The position numbers and the translations under genes were made by a program. A model generated the notes under the pieces. That model was not told where the DNA came from. It worked only from the letters and a program-made list of their open reading frames with translations, and searched no databases. Shown in pieces: positions 1-6,968 of a stretch of DNA of 6,968 nucleotides. Within the stretch, counting starts at the first letter, position 1. Each line of letters begins with the position of its first letter. This DNA comes from Terriglobus sp. GTDB lineage: Bacteria; Acidobacteriota; Terriglobia; Terriglobales; Acidobacteriaceae. The stretch spans positions 1-6,968 of the forward strand of contig JAHFTZ010000121.1 in the NCBI GenBank assembly GCA_023265355.1, in the 5' to 3' direction.

Positions 1-276
<276 letters not shown>

Positions 277-319
277 AATCTCTCTCTTCTTTCGTGTTGC
301 TAAAGATCTTGGTTTCTGT

Positions 320-344
320 GCTGCGGTTCGTAACGAACCGCAGC
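320..344 (-). repeat. Perfect 11-bp inverted repeat between tuf and rpsJ
   Basis: The arms GCTGCGGTTCG (320-330) and CGAACCGCAGC (334-344) are exactly complementary around a 3-nt centre. In the minus-strand transcript this gives a stable GC-rich hairpin about 37 nt after the tuf stop codon and about 44 nt before the rpsJ start. No U-tract follows it on the minus strand, so it does not fit a standard intrinsic terminator. A processing site, an mRNA stabiliser or a partial attenuator separating str from S10 expression are possible readings, but only by inference. Confidence 0.75.
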
Positions 345-380
345 CTCACACTAAACTTGCGATTTACAACTTGAAACGGA

Positions 381-1568
381 CTACTTGATGATCTCGGAGA
401 TGGTACCTGCGCCGACGGTGCGTCCACCCTCACGGATAGCGAACCGCAGACCCTTTTCCATCGCAACCGGCGTGTGCAGCGTGATCTCCAGCGAGATGTT
501 ATCGCCCGGCATCACCATCTCTGTACCCGCTGGCAGCTTCGCCGAGCCCGTCACGTCCGTAGTACGGAAGTAGAACTGGGGACGATAGCCGTCGAAGAAC
601 GGCGTATGACGTCCGCCCTCTTCCTTCGAGAGAACATAGATCTCGCCCTTGAACGTCGTATGCGGCGTAATCGATCCCGGCTTGGCCAGAACCATGCCGC
701 GCTCGACATCGTCCTTCGCCGTACCGCGCAGAAGAAGACCTGCGTTGTCACCAGCAAGACCCTCGTCCAGCTGCTTCTTGAACATCTCAACGCCCGTTAC
801 CGTCGTGTTCTGCGTATCGCGGAAGCCAACGATCTGAGCCGGCTCGCCGACCTTGATACGGCCACGCTCGATACGGCCCGTCACCACAGTTCCACGGCCG
901 GAGATCGAGAAGATATCTTCGATCGGCATCAGGAACGGCAGATCCACAAGGCGGTCAGGCTGAGGAACGTTCTTATCGACTGCATCCATCAGAGCGTCGA
1001 TCTGCGCTTCCCACTGCGCTTCGCCGTTCAGAGCGCCCAGGGCAGAGCCACGGATCACAGGAACGTCGTCGCCAGGGAAGTCATACTTGCTCAGAAGCTC
1101 GCGCACTTCCATCTCGACCAGGTCGATCAGCTCAGGGTCTTCGACGGCATCGCACTTGTTCAGGAACACAACGATGTACGGTACGCCAACCTGGCGCGCC
1201 AGAAGAACGTGCTCCTTGGTCTGGGGCATCGGGCCGTCGGTCGCTGCAACCACCAGGATCGCGCCGTCCATCTGCGCTGCGCCCGTGATCATGTTCTTGA
1301 TGTAATCGGCGTGGCCAGGGCAGTCCACGTGAGCATAGTGACGGTTCGCCGTCTCATACTCCACGTGCGAAGTCGCAATCGTAATACCGCGCTCGCGCTC
1401 TTCCGGTGCGTTATCGATCGTGTCAAACGAACGGAAGCTGTTCTTCGGGTTGTGCTTCGACAATACCTTCGTAATCGCTGCCGTCAACGTCGTCTTGCCA
1501 TGATCAATATGACCAATCGTTCCTACGTTTACGTGCGGCTTAGACCGGTCAAACTTTTCCTTCGCCAT
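381..1568 (-). CDS. tuf: Translation elongation factor Tu
   Basis: EF-Tu is a cytosolic GTPase that delivers aminoacyl-tRNA to the ribosomal A site. The 395-residue product has the normal family length. The G domain shows G1 GHIDHGKT (19-26), the switch I RGITI motif (60-64), G3 DCPGH (82-86) with the catalytic His at 86, G4 NKCD (137-140) and G5 SAL (175-177). Domains 2 and 3 follow, with [13 protein letters not shown] and the C-terminal [15 protein letters not shown]. Position 21 is Ile where E. coli EF-Tu has Val; this is conservative. The ATG at 1568-1566 has a clear ribosome binding site, GGAG at 1578-1575 with 6 nt spacing. The gene lies 78 bp downstream of fusA in the usual str order. 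Whether a second tuf copy exists elsewhere cannot be seen here. Confidence 0.99.
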   Translation of the reverse strand: MAKEKFDRSKPHVNVGTIGHIDHGKTTLTAAITKVLSKHNPKNSFRSFDTIDNAPEERERGITIATSHVEYETANRHYAHVDCPGHADYIKNMITGAAQMDGAILVVAATDGPMPQTKEHVLLARQVGVPYIVVFLNKCDAVEDPELIDLVEMEVRELLSKYDFPGDDVPVIRGSALGALNGEAQWEAQIDALMDAVDKNVPQPDRLVDLPFLMPIEDIFSISGRGTVVTGRIERGRIKVGEPAQIVGFRDTQNTTVTGVEMFKKQLDEGLAGDNAGLLLRGTAKDDVERGMVLAKPGSITPHTTFKGEIYVLSKEEGGRHTPFFDGYRPQFYFRTTDVTGSAKLPAGTEMVMPGDNISLEITLHTPVAMEKGLRFAIREGGRTVGAGTISEIIK

Positions 1569-1615
1569 GTTGCTCTCCGTTACTTCAAAATCGGTTACTG
1601 AAAATCTCTATTGAT

Positions 1616-1643
1616 TCGCCGAGGGCTTCCGCCCGTCCGGCGA
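1616..1643 (-). repeat. Hairpin with GNRA-type loop in the fusA-tuf gap
   Basis: The minus-strand transcript can pair TCGCCG (1643-1638) with CGGCGA (1621-1616). Inside that, GGGC pairs with GCCC across a GGAA tetraloop, which fits the stable GNRA class. There are 3 unpaired nt on one side and 1 on the other between the two helices. The hairpin begins 3 nt after the fusA stop codon (TAG, 1649-1647). No U-tract follows, which agrees with readthrough into tuf. A role in mRNA processing or 3'-end protection is inference. Confidence 0.6.
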
Positions 1644-1646
1644 GGA

Positions 1647-3737
<2,091 letters not shown>

Positions 3738-3754
3738 GGTCTTTTATCTCTTCT

Positions 3755-3779
3755 GCGAACTTTCGTTCGCGGTTGCGAA
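3755..3779 (-). promoter_or_regulatory. Two mutually exclusive hairpins next to the fusA ribosome binding site
   Basis: In the minus-strand transcript, GCGAAC (3770-3765) pairs with GTTCGC (3760-3755) across a GAAA tetraloop, giving a 6-bp GNRA hairpin. A second hairpin pairs TTCGC (3779-3775 read on the minus strand) with GCGAA (3770-3766) across an AACC loop. Both need bases 3766-3770, so they cannot form together. The GAAA hairpin ends one base before the GAAGAGA ribosome binding site of fusA. This geometry could tune fusA translation or couple it to rpsG. The pairing is visible in the sequence; the regulatory role is inference. Confidence 0.5.
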
Positions 3780-3814
3780 ACCCATTCACTGCTTACTGCA
3801 AACTCAAGCCCAAA

Positions 3815-4288
3815 CTACCAGCGGTAGTGAGCAAATGCCTTGTTCGCTTCAGCCATACGATGAACGTCTTCCTTCTTCTTCATCGCAGCGCCACGACCAT
3901 TCGCAGCATCCAGAAGCTCAGCCGTCAACTTTTCGACCATGCCCTTCTCGCCGCGGCTACGTCCATAGCTCACCAGCCAGCGGATCGCGAGCGAGGTGCG
4001 GCGCTCCGGATTCACTTCGATCGGCACCTGGTAGTTTGCACCACCAACACGGCGGCTCTTGACTTCCAGCAGAGGCTTCACGTTCTCAACGGCCTTCTTG
4101 AAGATCTTCAGAGCGTCGTCGCCGCCACCCTTGGCTTCGAGATTCTTCATGCTCTCGTAGAAAATGCCCTGTGCGGTCGACTTCTTGCCGCCCCACATCA
4201 TCGAGTTCACAAACTTCGTCACGAGGGTCGACTGGTACACCGGATCCGGTGAAACCTCACGCTTGGCGATATAACCTTTTCTTGGCAT
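3815..4288 (-). CDS. rpsG: 30S ribosomal protein S7
   Basis: S7 is the primary assembly protein of the 30S head; it binds the 3' major domain of 16S rRNA and lies near the E site. The 157-residue product matches the usual ~156-residue length. It begins [20 protein letters not shown] and carries [20 protein letters not shown], the [19 protein letters not shown] segment and the family-typical ending [11 protein letters not shown]. The ATG (4288-4286) lies only 2 nt after the tract GAAGAGAGAG (4300-4291). In E. coli, S7 represses the str operon by binding the rpsL-rpsG gap. The 94-bp gap here (4289-4382) has only a weak A/T hairpin (4344-4361) and a 5-bp stem with a wide loop (4310-4340). I cannot say whether it is an S7 site. 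Confidence 0.98.
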   Translation of the reverse strand: MPRKGYIAKREVSPDPVYQSTLVTKFVNSMMWGGKKSTAQGIFYESMKNLEAKGGGDDALKIFKKAVENVKPLLEVKSRRVGGANYQVPIEVNPERRTSLAIRWLVSYGRSRGEKGMVEKLTAELLDAANGRGAAMKKKEDVHRMAEANKAFAHYRW

Positions 4289-4382
4289 TACTCTCTCTTC
4301 TCGTCTTCCTCCAGCGCCGTAGACATCTCAAGCATCTGGACCTGAAAAATTCGTTATTTTCTAGCGACTAAGAAACTGCAAA

Positions 4383-4766
4383 CTACTTGGTTGCAGCCTT
4401 AGGACGCTTTGCACCGTACTTGGAGCGGCTCTGCAGGCGCTTTGCAACACCCACGGAATCCAGCGTTCCGCGCACGATGTGATAGCGAACACCCGGCAGA
4501 TCCTTCACGCGTCCGCCGCGGATCAGCACAATCGAGTGCTCCTGCAGGTTGTGGCCTTCGCCCGGGATATAGCTCGTCACTTCGATACCGTTCGTCAGGC
4601 GCACACGTGCGACCTTACGGAGAGCCGAGTTCGGCTTCTTCGGTGTCTGCGTGTACACGCGGGTGCAAACTCCACGGCGCTGGGGCGATCCCTGCAATGC
4701 CGGGCTGGCCGTCTTGTAGTTCGGCGCAGTCCGACCCTTCTTCACAAGCTGATGAAACGTAGGCAC
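4383..4766 (-). CDS. rpsL: 30S ribosomal protein S12 (GTG start)
   Basis: S12 lies at the decoding centre and controls translational accuracy. From the GTG at 4766-4764 the product is 127 residues and starts with the universal [12 protein letters not shown]. Also present are [39 protein letters not shown] and [18 protein letters not shown]43 and K88, sites where changes give streptomycin resistance in other bacteria, are both wild type. D89, the RimO methylthiolation site in E. coli, is present. An in-frame ATG at 4781-4779 would add MRRST, but it overlaps the strong ribosome binding site GAGGAG (4779-4774), which stands 7 nt before the GTG. The GTG is therefore the better start. This is the first gene of the str operon here. 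Confidence 0.97.
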   Translation of the reverse strand: MPTFHQLVKKGRTAPNYKTASPALQGSPQRRGVCTRVYTQTPKKPNSALRKVARVRLTNGIEVTSYIPGEGHNLQEHSIVLIRGGRVKDLPGVRYHIVRGTLDSVGVAKRLQSRSKYGAKRPKAATK

Positions 4767-4773
4767 AGTAGAT

Positions 4774-4779
4774 CTCCTC
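4774..4779 (-). promoter_or_regulatory. Ribosome binding site of rpsL
   Basis: The minus strand reads GAGGAG, then ATCTACT (7 nt), then GTG. This strong match at ideal spacing fixes the GTG at 4766 as the start. The upstream in-frame ATG shares base 4779 with it and has no site of its own. Confidence 0.85.
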
Positions 4780-4838
4780 ACATACCAATTCGAACTTCAC
4801 AAACTTCACGCCGCGCCAACAAAACGCACTTCAGCCGA

Positions 4839-4943
4839 CCGCACATGCGGCAAGAGCGCGCTCTTGACCTGAAGGTCGCGCACTCCGGCGAGTACATCCT
4901 GCTTCGCGTCTGTACTCGCAACGCAACCACGCCCAAAAGCGTG
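4839..4943 (-). promoter_or_regulatory. Cluster of five inverted repeats in the putative str-operon leader
   Basis: In plus coordinates the repeats are: CCGCA/TGCGG (4839-4850); the perfect 16-bp palindrome CAAGAGCGCGCTCTTG (4851-4866); GACCT/AGGTC around a 2-nt centre (4866-4877); the 9-bp arms GCGAGTACA/TGTACTCGC (4888-4896 and 4911-4919) with a 14-nt loop; and CACGC/GCGTG with a 6-nt loop (4928-4943). The first three are directly adjacent. They end about 70 nt before the rpsL start and would lie inside the 5' leader of the str mRNA. Either an RNA structure (leader or attenuator) or palindromic protein-binding DNA could explain them. Function and boundaries are inferred. Confidence 0.45.
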
Positions 4944-5256
4944 TTTACCCTGCAAACAACACACAACCAGACGAACAAAACAGTCGACGGTGGCCGAACT
5001 CCCTACACAACACAGCAGAAAACGCCTTCGCGCTTTCCCACCAAATTGCCCAGGTGACGACTCCGTTTCGCTGTTCCGGCCCACATAGCCCATCCAGGGT
5101 GGAGGGTGTCGCAGGCTCGAACGAAAGGCCGCTGCTTCTTACCTCAGACCAGCCTCGAAAAGCCAGTCCAACAGCGGTCGTACTCTCTTTCCAGTCTAGC
5201 GGAAATCGCCAAATCCTGCGACCCGCCGGGGCTTTTCTCTGCCCTGTTCGTATCGA

Positions 5257-5272
5257 CAATACCGCTCAATAC
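5257..5272. repeat. Direct repeat CAATAC with 10-bp period
   Basis: CAATAC occurs at 5257-5262 and again at 5267-5272, one helical turn apart. It lies about 20-35 bp downstream of the predicted transcription start of the minus-strand promoter. It could be an operator half-site pair, but two 6-mers can also arise by chance. Confidence 0.25.
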
Positions 5273-5298
5273 GACCCGGATACATACGGAACCCTCTA

Positions 5299-5327
5299 AC
5301 TGTACCAATCCGCTGGCAAGACGTCAA
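5299..5327 (-). promoter_or_regulatory. Candidate sigma-70-type promoter for the str operon
   Basis: The minus strand reads TTGACG (5327-5322), a 17-nt spacer, then TACAGT (5304-5299). The -35 matches 5 of 6 consensus bases and the -10 matches 4 of 6. TGG directly precedes the -10, giving the extended TGn motif. Start of transcription would be near 5291, leaving a leader of about 525 nt before the rpsL GTG. I found no comparable match nearer rpsL. The motif is seen directly; its use is inference. Confidence 0.5.
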
Positions 5328-5334
5328 CGATTTC

Positions 5335-5388
5335 GGGCTTATTTCGCGCTGTTTCTGTGAGAAAGAAGCGCAATGCAATCGTAAGCCC
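5335..5388. repeat. Long imperfect hairpin upstream of the str promoter
   Basis: The outer arms GGGCTTA (5335-5341) and TAAGCCC (5382-5388) enclose a second helix, GCGCT (5346-5350) with AGCGC (5367-5371), and a third, TTTCT (5352-5356) with AGAAA (5360-5364), around a GTG loop. An asymmetric internal loop separates the outer and middle helices. On the plus strand a short TTTT (5393-5396) follows a few bases later, but no plus-strand gene ends nearby. It stops just short of the minus-strand -35 box. Confidence 0.45.
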
Positions 5389-5508
5389 CTCGGTTTTCGC
5401 TATCCCTACGCTCCGTCCGAAGTTCGTCACCGATCCTTGCGTCTTCCCACCGCGAATCACGTCCAACAGGAAGAACGGCCAATAAAAATGCCGGGTATTC
5501 CCAATCAT

Positions 5509-5514
5509 GAGGAG
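5509..5514 (+). promoter_or_regulatory. Ribosome binding site of the exported-protein gene
   Basis: GAGGAG stands 10 nt before the ATG at 5525. It overlaps an earlier in-frame ATG at 5507 that has no ribosome binding site of its own. The site therefore favours the 5525 start. Confidence 0.65.
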
Positions 5515-5524
5515 CGCCCGCCTA

Positions 5525-6568
5525 ATGCGCAGTCTCTGCACGCTTGTTCTTTGTTTGCTTTTGCTCCCGTCGCCACTCAAGGCTCAACAGGCTTCACAGG
5601 CAGCCGTAAGTGTCGCGCTTGTGGATGCTCCCATGCCTCAAGCTACGGCCCAACCGGCCTCCTCTACGTCGAGCCAGCTCGTCGGTACCGTCACCTCCGC
5701 GGAGGGAGTCGATGTCGCAGACGCCCAGATAGCTCTCACAGGCCCGGGCCTCCCAGCTTATTCGGCCGCCTCGAACAAGGATGGCTTCTTCAAGATAGAC
5801 AGCGTCGCGCCCGGCACCTACACCATCACCCTTACCGCTGCGGGATTCAACACATGGACACGTCCCGGCATCGTCATCCAACCGGGCAAAGACGCGGATC
5901 TCCCCGTCATTCAGATGAAGATGGCTACGGTCTATACCTCGGTCGACGCTCTTTCTCCGCACCAAGTGGCCGTTGAGCAGCTCAAGAGCGAGGAAAAGCA
6001 GCGCGTGCTTGGCGTGATCCCTAACTTCTTCGTCACCTTTGAAAAGAACCCTGAGCCGCTCTCTGCAGGGCAGAAGTACCATCTCGCCTGGCGCACCGCC
6101 ATTGATCCCGTCACCTTCGGCTTTACCGCCATCGCCGCGGGAATTGAGCAGGCGAATAACTCGTTCTCCGGCTTTGGCCAAGGCCCGGCAGGCTACGGAA
6201 AACGCTTCGGCGCGGCCACAGCGGACACCTTCAGCGCTACCTTCTTCGGCGGAGCCATCTACCCGTCGCTCTTCCACCAGGACCCGCGATACTTCTACAA
6301 AGGCACCGGCACCATCAAGAAGCGCGCGCTCTACGCTATCGCCAGCGCCGTCATCTGCAAGGGCGACAACGGCAAATGGCAGCCAAACTACTCTTTTATT
6401 GCGGGAAACTTCACTGCGGCAGGCCTTTCGAACGCCTACTATCCTGCCGTTAACCGTGGAGCGGGCCTCACGCTCACCAACGCCGCGCTCGCCACCGCAT
6501 CCGCCTCGATCGGCGCCCTCTTCGAGGAGTTCCTCCTCGCCCGGATCACAACCAAACGCAAGCCCTAA
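5525..6568 (+). CDS. Exported protein with carboxypeptidase-regulatory-like domain and conserved Acidobacteria-type C-terminal domain
   Basis: The 347-residue product has a signal peptide: MRS, a hydrophobic core LCTLVLCLLLLP, and a probable cleavage after A20 (LKA/QQ). A low-complexity Ala/Ser/Pro/Gln linker runs to about 50. Residues 51-134 form a carboxypeptidase-regulatory-like beta-sandwich (Pfam CarboxypepD_reg type), with GTV, DGFFKIDSVAPGTYTITLTAAGF and a final Val/Ile-rich strand. Residues 160-340 form a second conserved region with AGIEQANNSFSGFGQG, GYGKRFGAA, LFHQDPRYFYKGTG, AVICKGDNGKWQPNYS and AGLSNAYYP. It resembles a family I know from Acidobacteria annotated only by its N-terminal domain. 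Its function is unknown; no catalytic zinc-peptidase motif is present, so it should not be called a peptidase. The Gly/Ala and aromatic-rich segments suggest envelope association, as inference. A start at 5507 would add MRSARL but lacks a ribosome binding site. Confidence 0.85.
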   Translation: MRSLCTLVLCLLLLPSPLKAQQASQAAVSVALVDAPMPQATAQPASSTSSQLVGTVTSAEGVDVADAQIALTGPGLPAYSAASNKDGFFKIDSVAPGTYTITLTAAGFNTWTRPGIVIQPGKDADLPVIQMKMATVYTSVDALSPHQVAVEQLKSEEKQRVLGVIPNFFVTFEKNPEPLSAGQKYHLAWRTAIDPVTFGFTAIAAGIEQANNSFSGFGQGPAGYGKRFGAATADTFSATFFGGAIYPSLFHQDPRYFYKGTGTIKKRALYAIASAVICKGDNGKWQPNYSFIAGNFTAAGLSNAYYPAVNRGAGLTLTNAALATASASIGALFEEFLLARITTKRKP

Positions 6569-6703
6569 GTTTAAGACCTTTTATTCCATTCATTCGCGAT
6601 TTGCGGTCGCGCAGAGCCGCACAACAAAAGCAGATTTCTCCGCTCCCACTACGTGCTCGCTCGAAATGGTGGTGTGGGTGAGGATGCTGAACAAAAGAGT
6701 GTT
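6569..6703. other. Convergent intergenic gap
   Basis: These 135 bp separate two converging genes. The only structure I see is a 5-bp inverted repeat, CGCGA (6595-6599) with TCGCG (6607-6611), with no T-tract on either side. I cannot call a terminator for either gene. Confidence 0.5.
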
Positions 6704-6968
6704 CTAACGGTGTAAAGCCTGCGGAATCGGCTCGGAGAGCATTGGCCCCACAAGCCTCATCACCGTTCCTACGATCTCCTCGGAGGCGACGCGCCCCGGC
6801 GTCCCCAGCCACTCCTTCGCCGCACCATAGACGGCCCAGCTCACGGTGGTCGCCACCATCTCCGGCGACGCGCCCTGCGGCGGATGCCTTTGCAATCCGT
6901 CGAGAAGCATCTTCCTCACCACTGCAATCACGGCCGCTTCCATGTGCGGCTCCATCTGCCTCTGCCTC
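6704..6968 (-). CDS. C-terminal part of a TetR/AcrR-family transcriptional regulator (5' end cut by window edge)
   Basis: The frame is open to the right edge and ends at TAG (6706-6704), giving 87 visible residues. The internal Met at 6955 is not the true start, because the frame continues upstream as Arg-Gln-Arg-Gln. The sequence MVATTVSWAVYGAAKEWLGTPGRVASEEIVGTVMRLVGPML is the kind of last helices seen in the ligand-binding/dimerisation half of TetR-type repressors (a SWAxYGAAKEWL helix, then an acidic loop, then an amphipathic helix ending in xxLVxPML). The N-terminal helix-turn-helix that would settle the family is outside the window, so the call rests on C-terminal resemblance only. It converges on the exported-protein gene, and a regulatory link is not indicated. 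Confidence 0.6.
   Translation of the reverse strand, partial: RQRQMEPHMEAAVIAVVRKMLLDGLQRHPPQGASPEMVATTVSWAVYGAAKEWLGTPGRVASEEIVGTVMRLVGPMLSEPIPQALHR

Larger units (their letters stand above)
4782..5524. other. Divergent intergenic region of about 740 bp
   Basis: This is the stretch between rpsL (minus) and the exported-protein gene (plus). The open frames crossing it on both strands have no family features I recognise, no convincing ribosome binding sites, and overlap one another. I found no tRNA. It holds a minus-strand promoter candidate (5299-5327), a cluster of inverted repeats near rpsL (4839-4943), a long imperfect hairpin (5335-5388) and a short tandem direct repeat (5257-5272). I see no confident promoter for the plus-strand gene. 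In 5060-5250 I see nothing beyond imperfect, probably chance, similarities. Confidence 0.6.

Noticed and set aside
474..1601. A 375-residue open frame on the plus strand antisense to tuf
   Set aside because: Same codon-bias artefact; composition is non-protein-like and EF-Tu explains the stretch.
3815..4252. Plus-strand open frames antisense to rpsG and rpsL
   Set aside because: They are shadows of clearly identified ribosomal protein genes.
4921..4980. A promoter closer to rpsL (TTGTTC or TTGTGT with GTAAAC on the minus strand)
   Set aside because: No pair of hexamers has both acceptable consensus match and 16-18 nt spacing.
5060..5160. A possible tRNA on the minus strand suggested by GTTCGAGCC near 5115-5125
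   Set aside because: The bases around the T-loop-like sequence do not form a 5-bp T stem, and no acceptor or anticodon stem is present.
4945..5259. A 104-residue minus-strand frame in the intergenic region
   Set aside because: The sequence is Trp/Cys/Ser-rich with no recognisable domain, has no ribosome binding site, and overlaps other equally unconvincing frames. It is probably leader sequence.
5594..6277. A 227-residue minus-strand frame inside the exported-protein gene
   Set aside because: The plus-strand frame has a signal peptide, ribosome binding site and recognisable domains. The opposite frame is Arg/Gly/Glu-rich without features.
6595..6611. A candidate terminator between the convergent genes
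   Set aside because: Only 5 bp of stem around a 7-nt loop and no T-tract on either strand.
6039..6707. A 222-residue plus-strand frame overlapping the end of the exported-protein gene
   Set aside because: It is an out-of-frame Ser/Arg/Pro-rich translation of the real gene that runs through the convergent gap.

Overview
This window looks like chromosome from a member of Acidobacteriota, probably class Terriglobia (Acidobacteriaceae-like). That placement is inferred from the GC-rich composition, the gene order, and above all a secreted protein with a carboxypeptidase-regulatory-like fold and a C-terminal domain I associate with this group. It is not proven by any marker here. Positions 1-4781 hold, on the minus strand, the classical str operon: rpsL (S12), rpsG (S7), fusA (EF-G), tuf (EF-Tu), and then rpsJ (S10), which runs off the left edge. 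rpsJ is normally the first gene of the S10 operon, so the str and S10 clusters appear to be joined head to tail. All five genes are co-directional with gaps of about 77-104 bp. Together they supply two small-subunit decoding/assembly proteins, the two GTPase elongation factors, and S10. Every family motif I checked is intact. 

Positions 4782-5524 form a roughly 740-bp divergent intergenic region with no gene I can support. It contains the best promoter match in the window (minus strand, -35 TTGACG, 17-nt spacer, extended -10 TACAGT, 5299-5327). If used, it would give the str operon a leader of about 525 nt. The rpsL-proximal part of that leader (4839-4943) carries five closely spaced inverted repeats, including a perfect 16-bp palindrome. 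A long imperfect hairpin lies just upstream of the promoter at 5335-5388. 

On the plus strand, 5525-6568 encodes a 347-residue exported protein with a signal peptide, one CarboxypepD_reg-like beta-sandwich domain, and an uncharacterised conserved C-terminal domain. Converging on it from the right edge is the C-terminal part of a likely TetR/AcrR-family regulator (6704 to window end, minus strand). 

I do not see a new multi-gene system. The unexplained signals are mostly RNA or DNA structure around the str operon: the inverted-repeat cluster before rpsL, two mutually exclusive hairpins touching the fusA ribosome binding site, and hairpins with no U-tract after fusA and after tuf. Both rpsL and fusA start with GTG.
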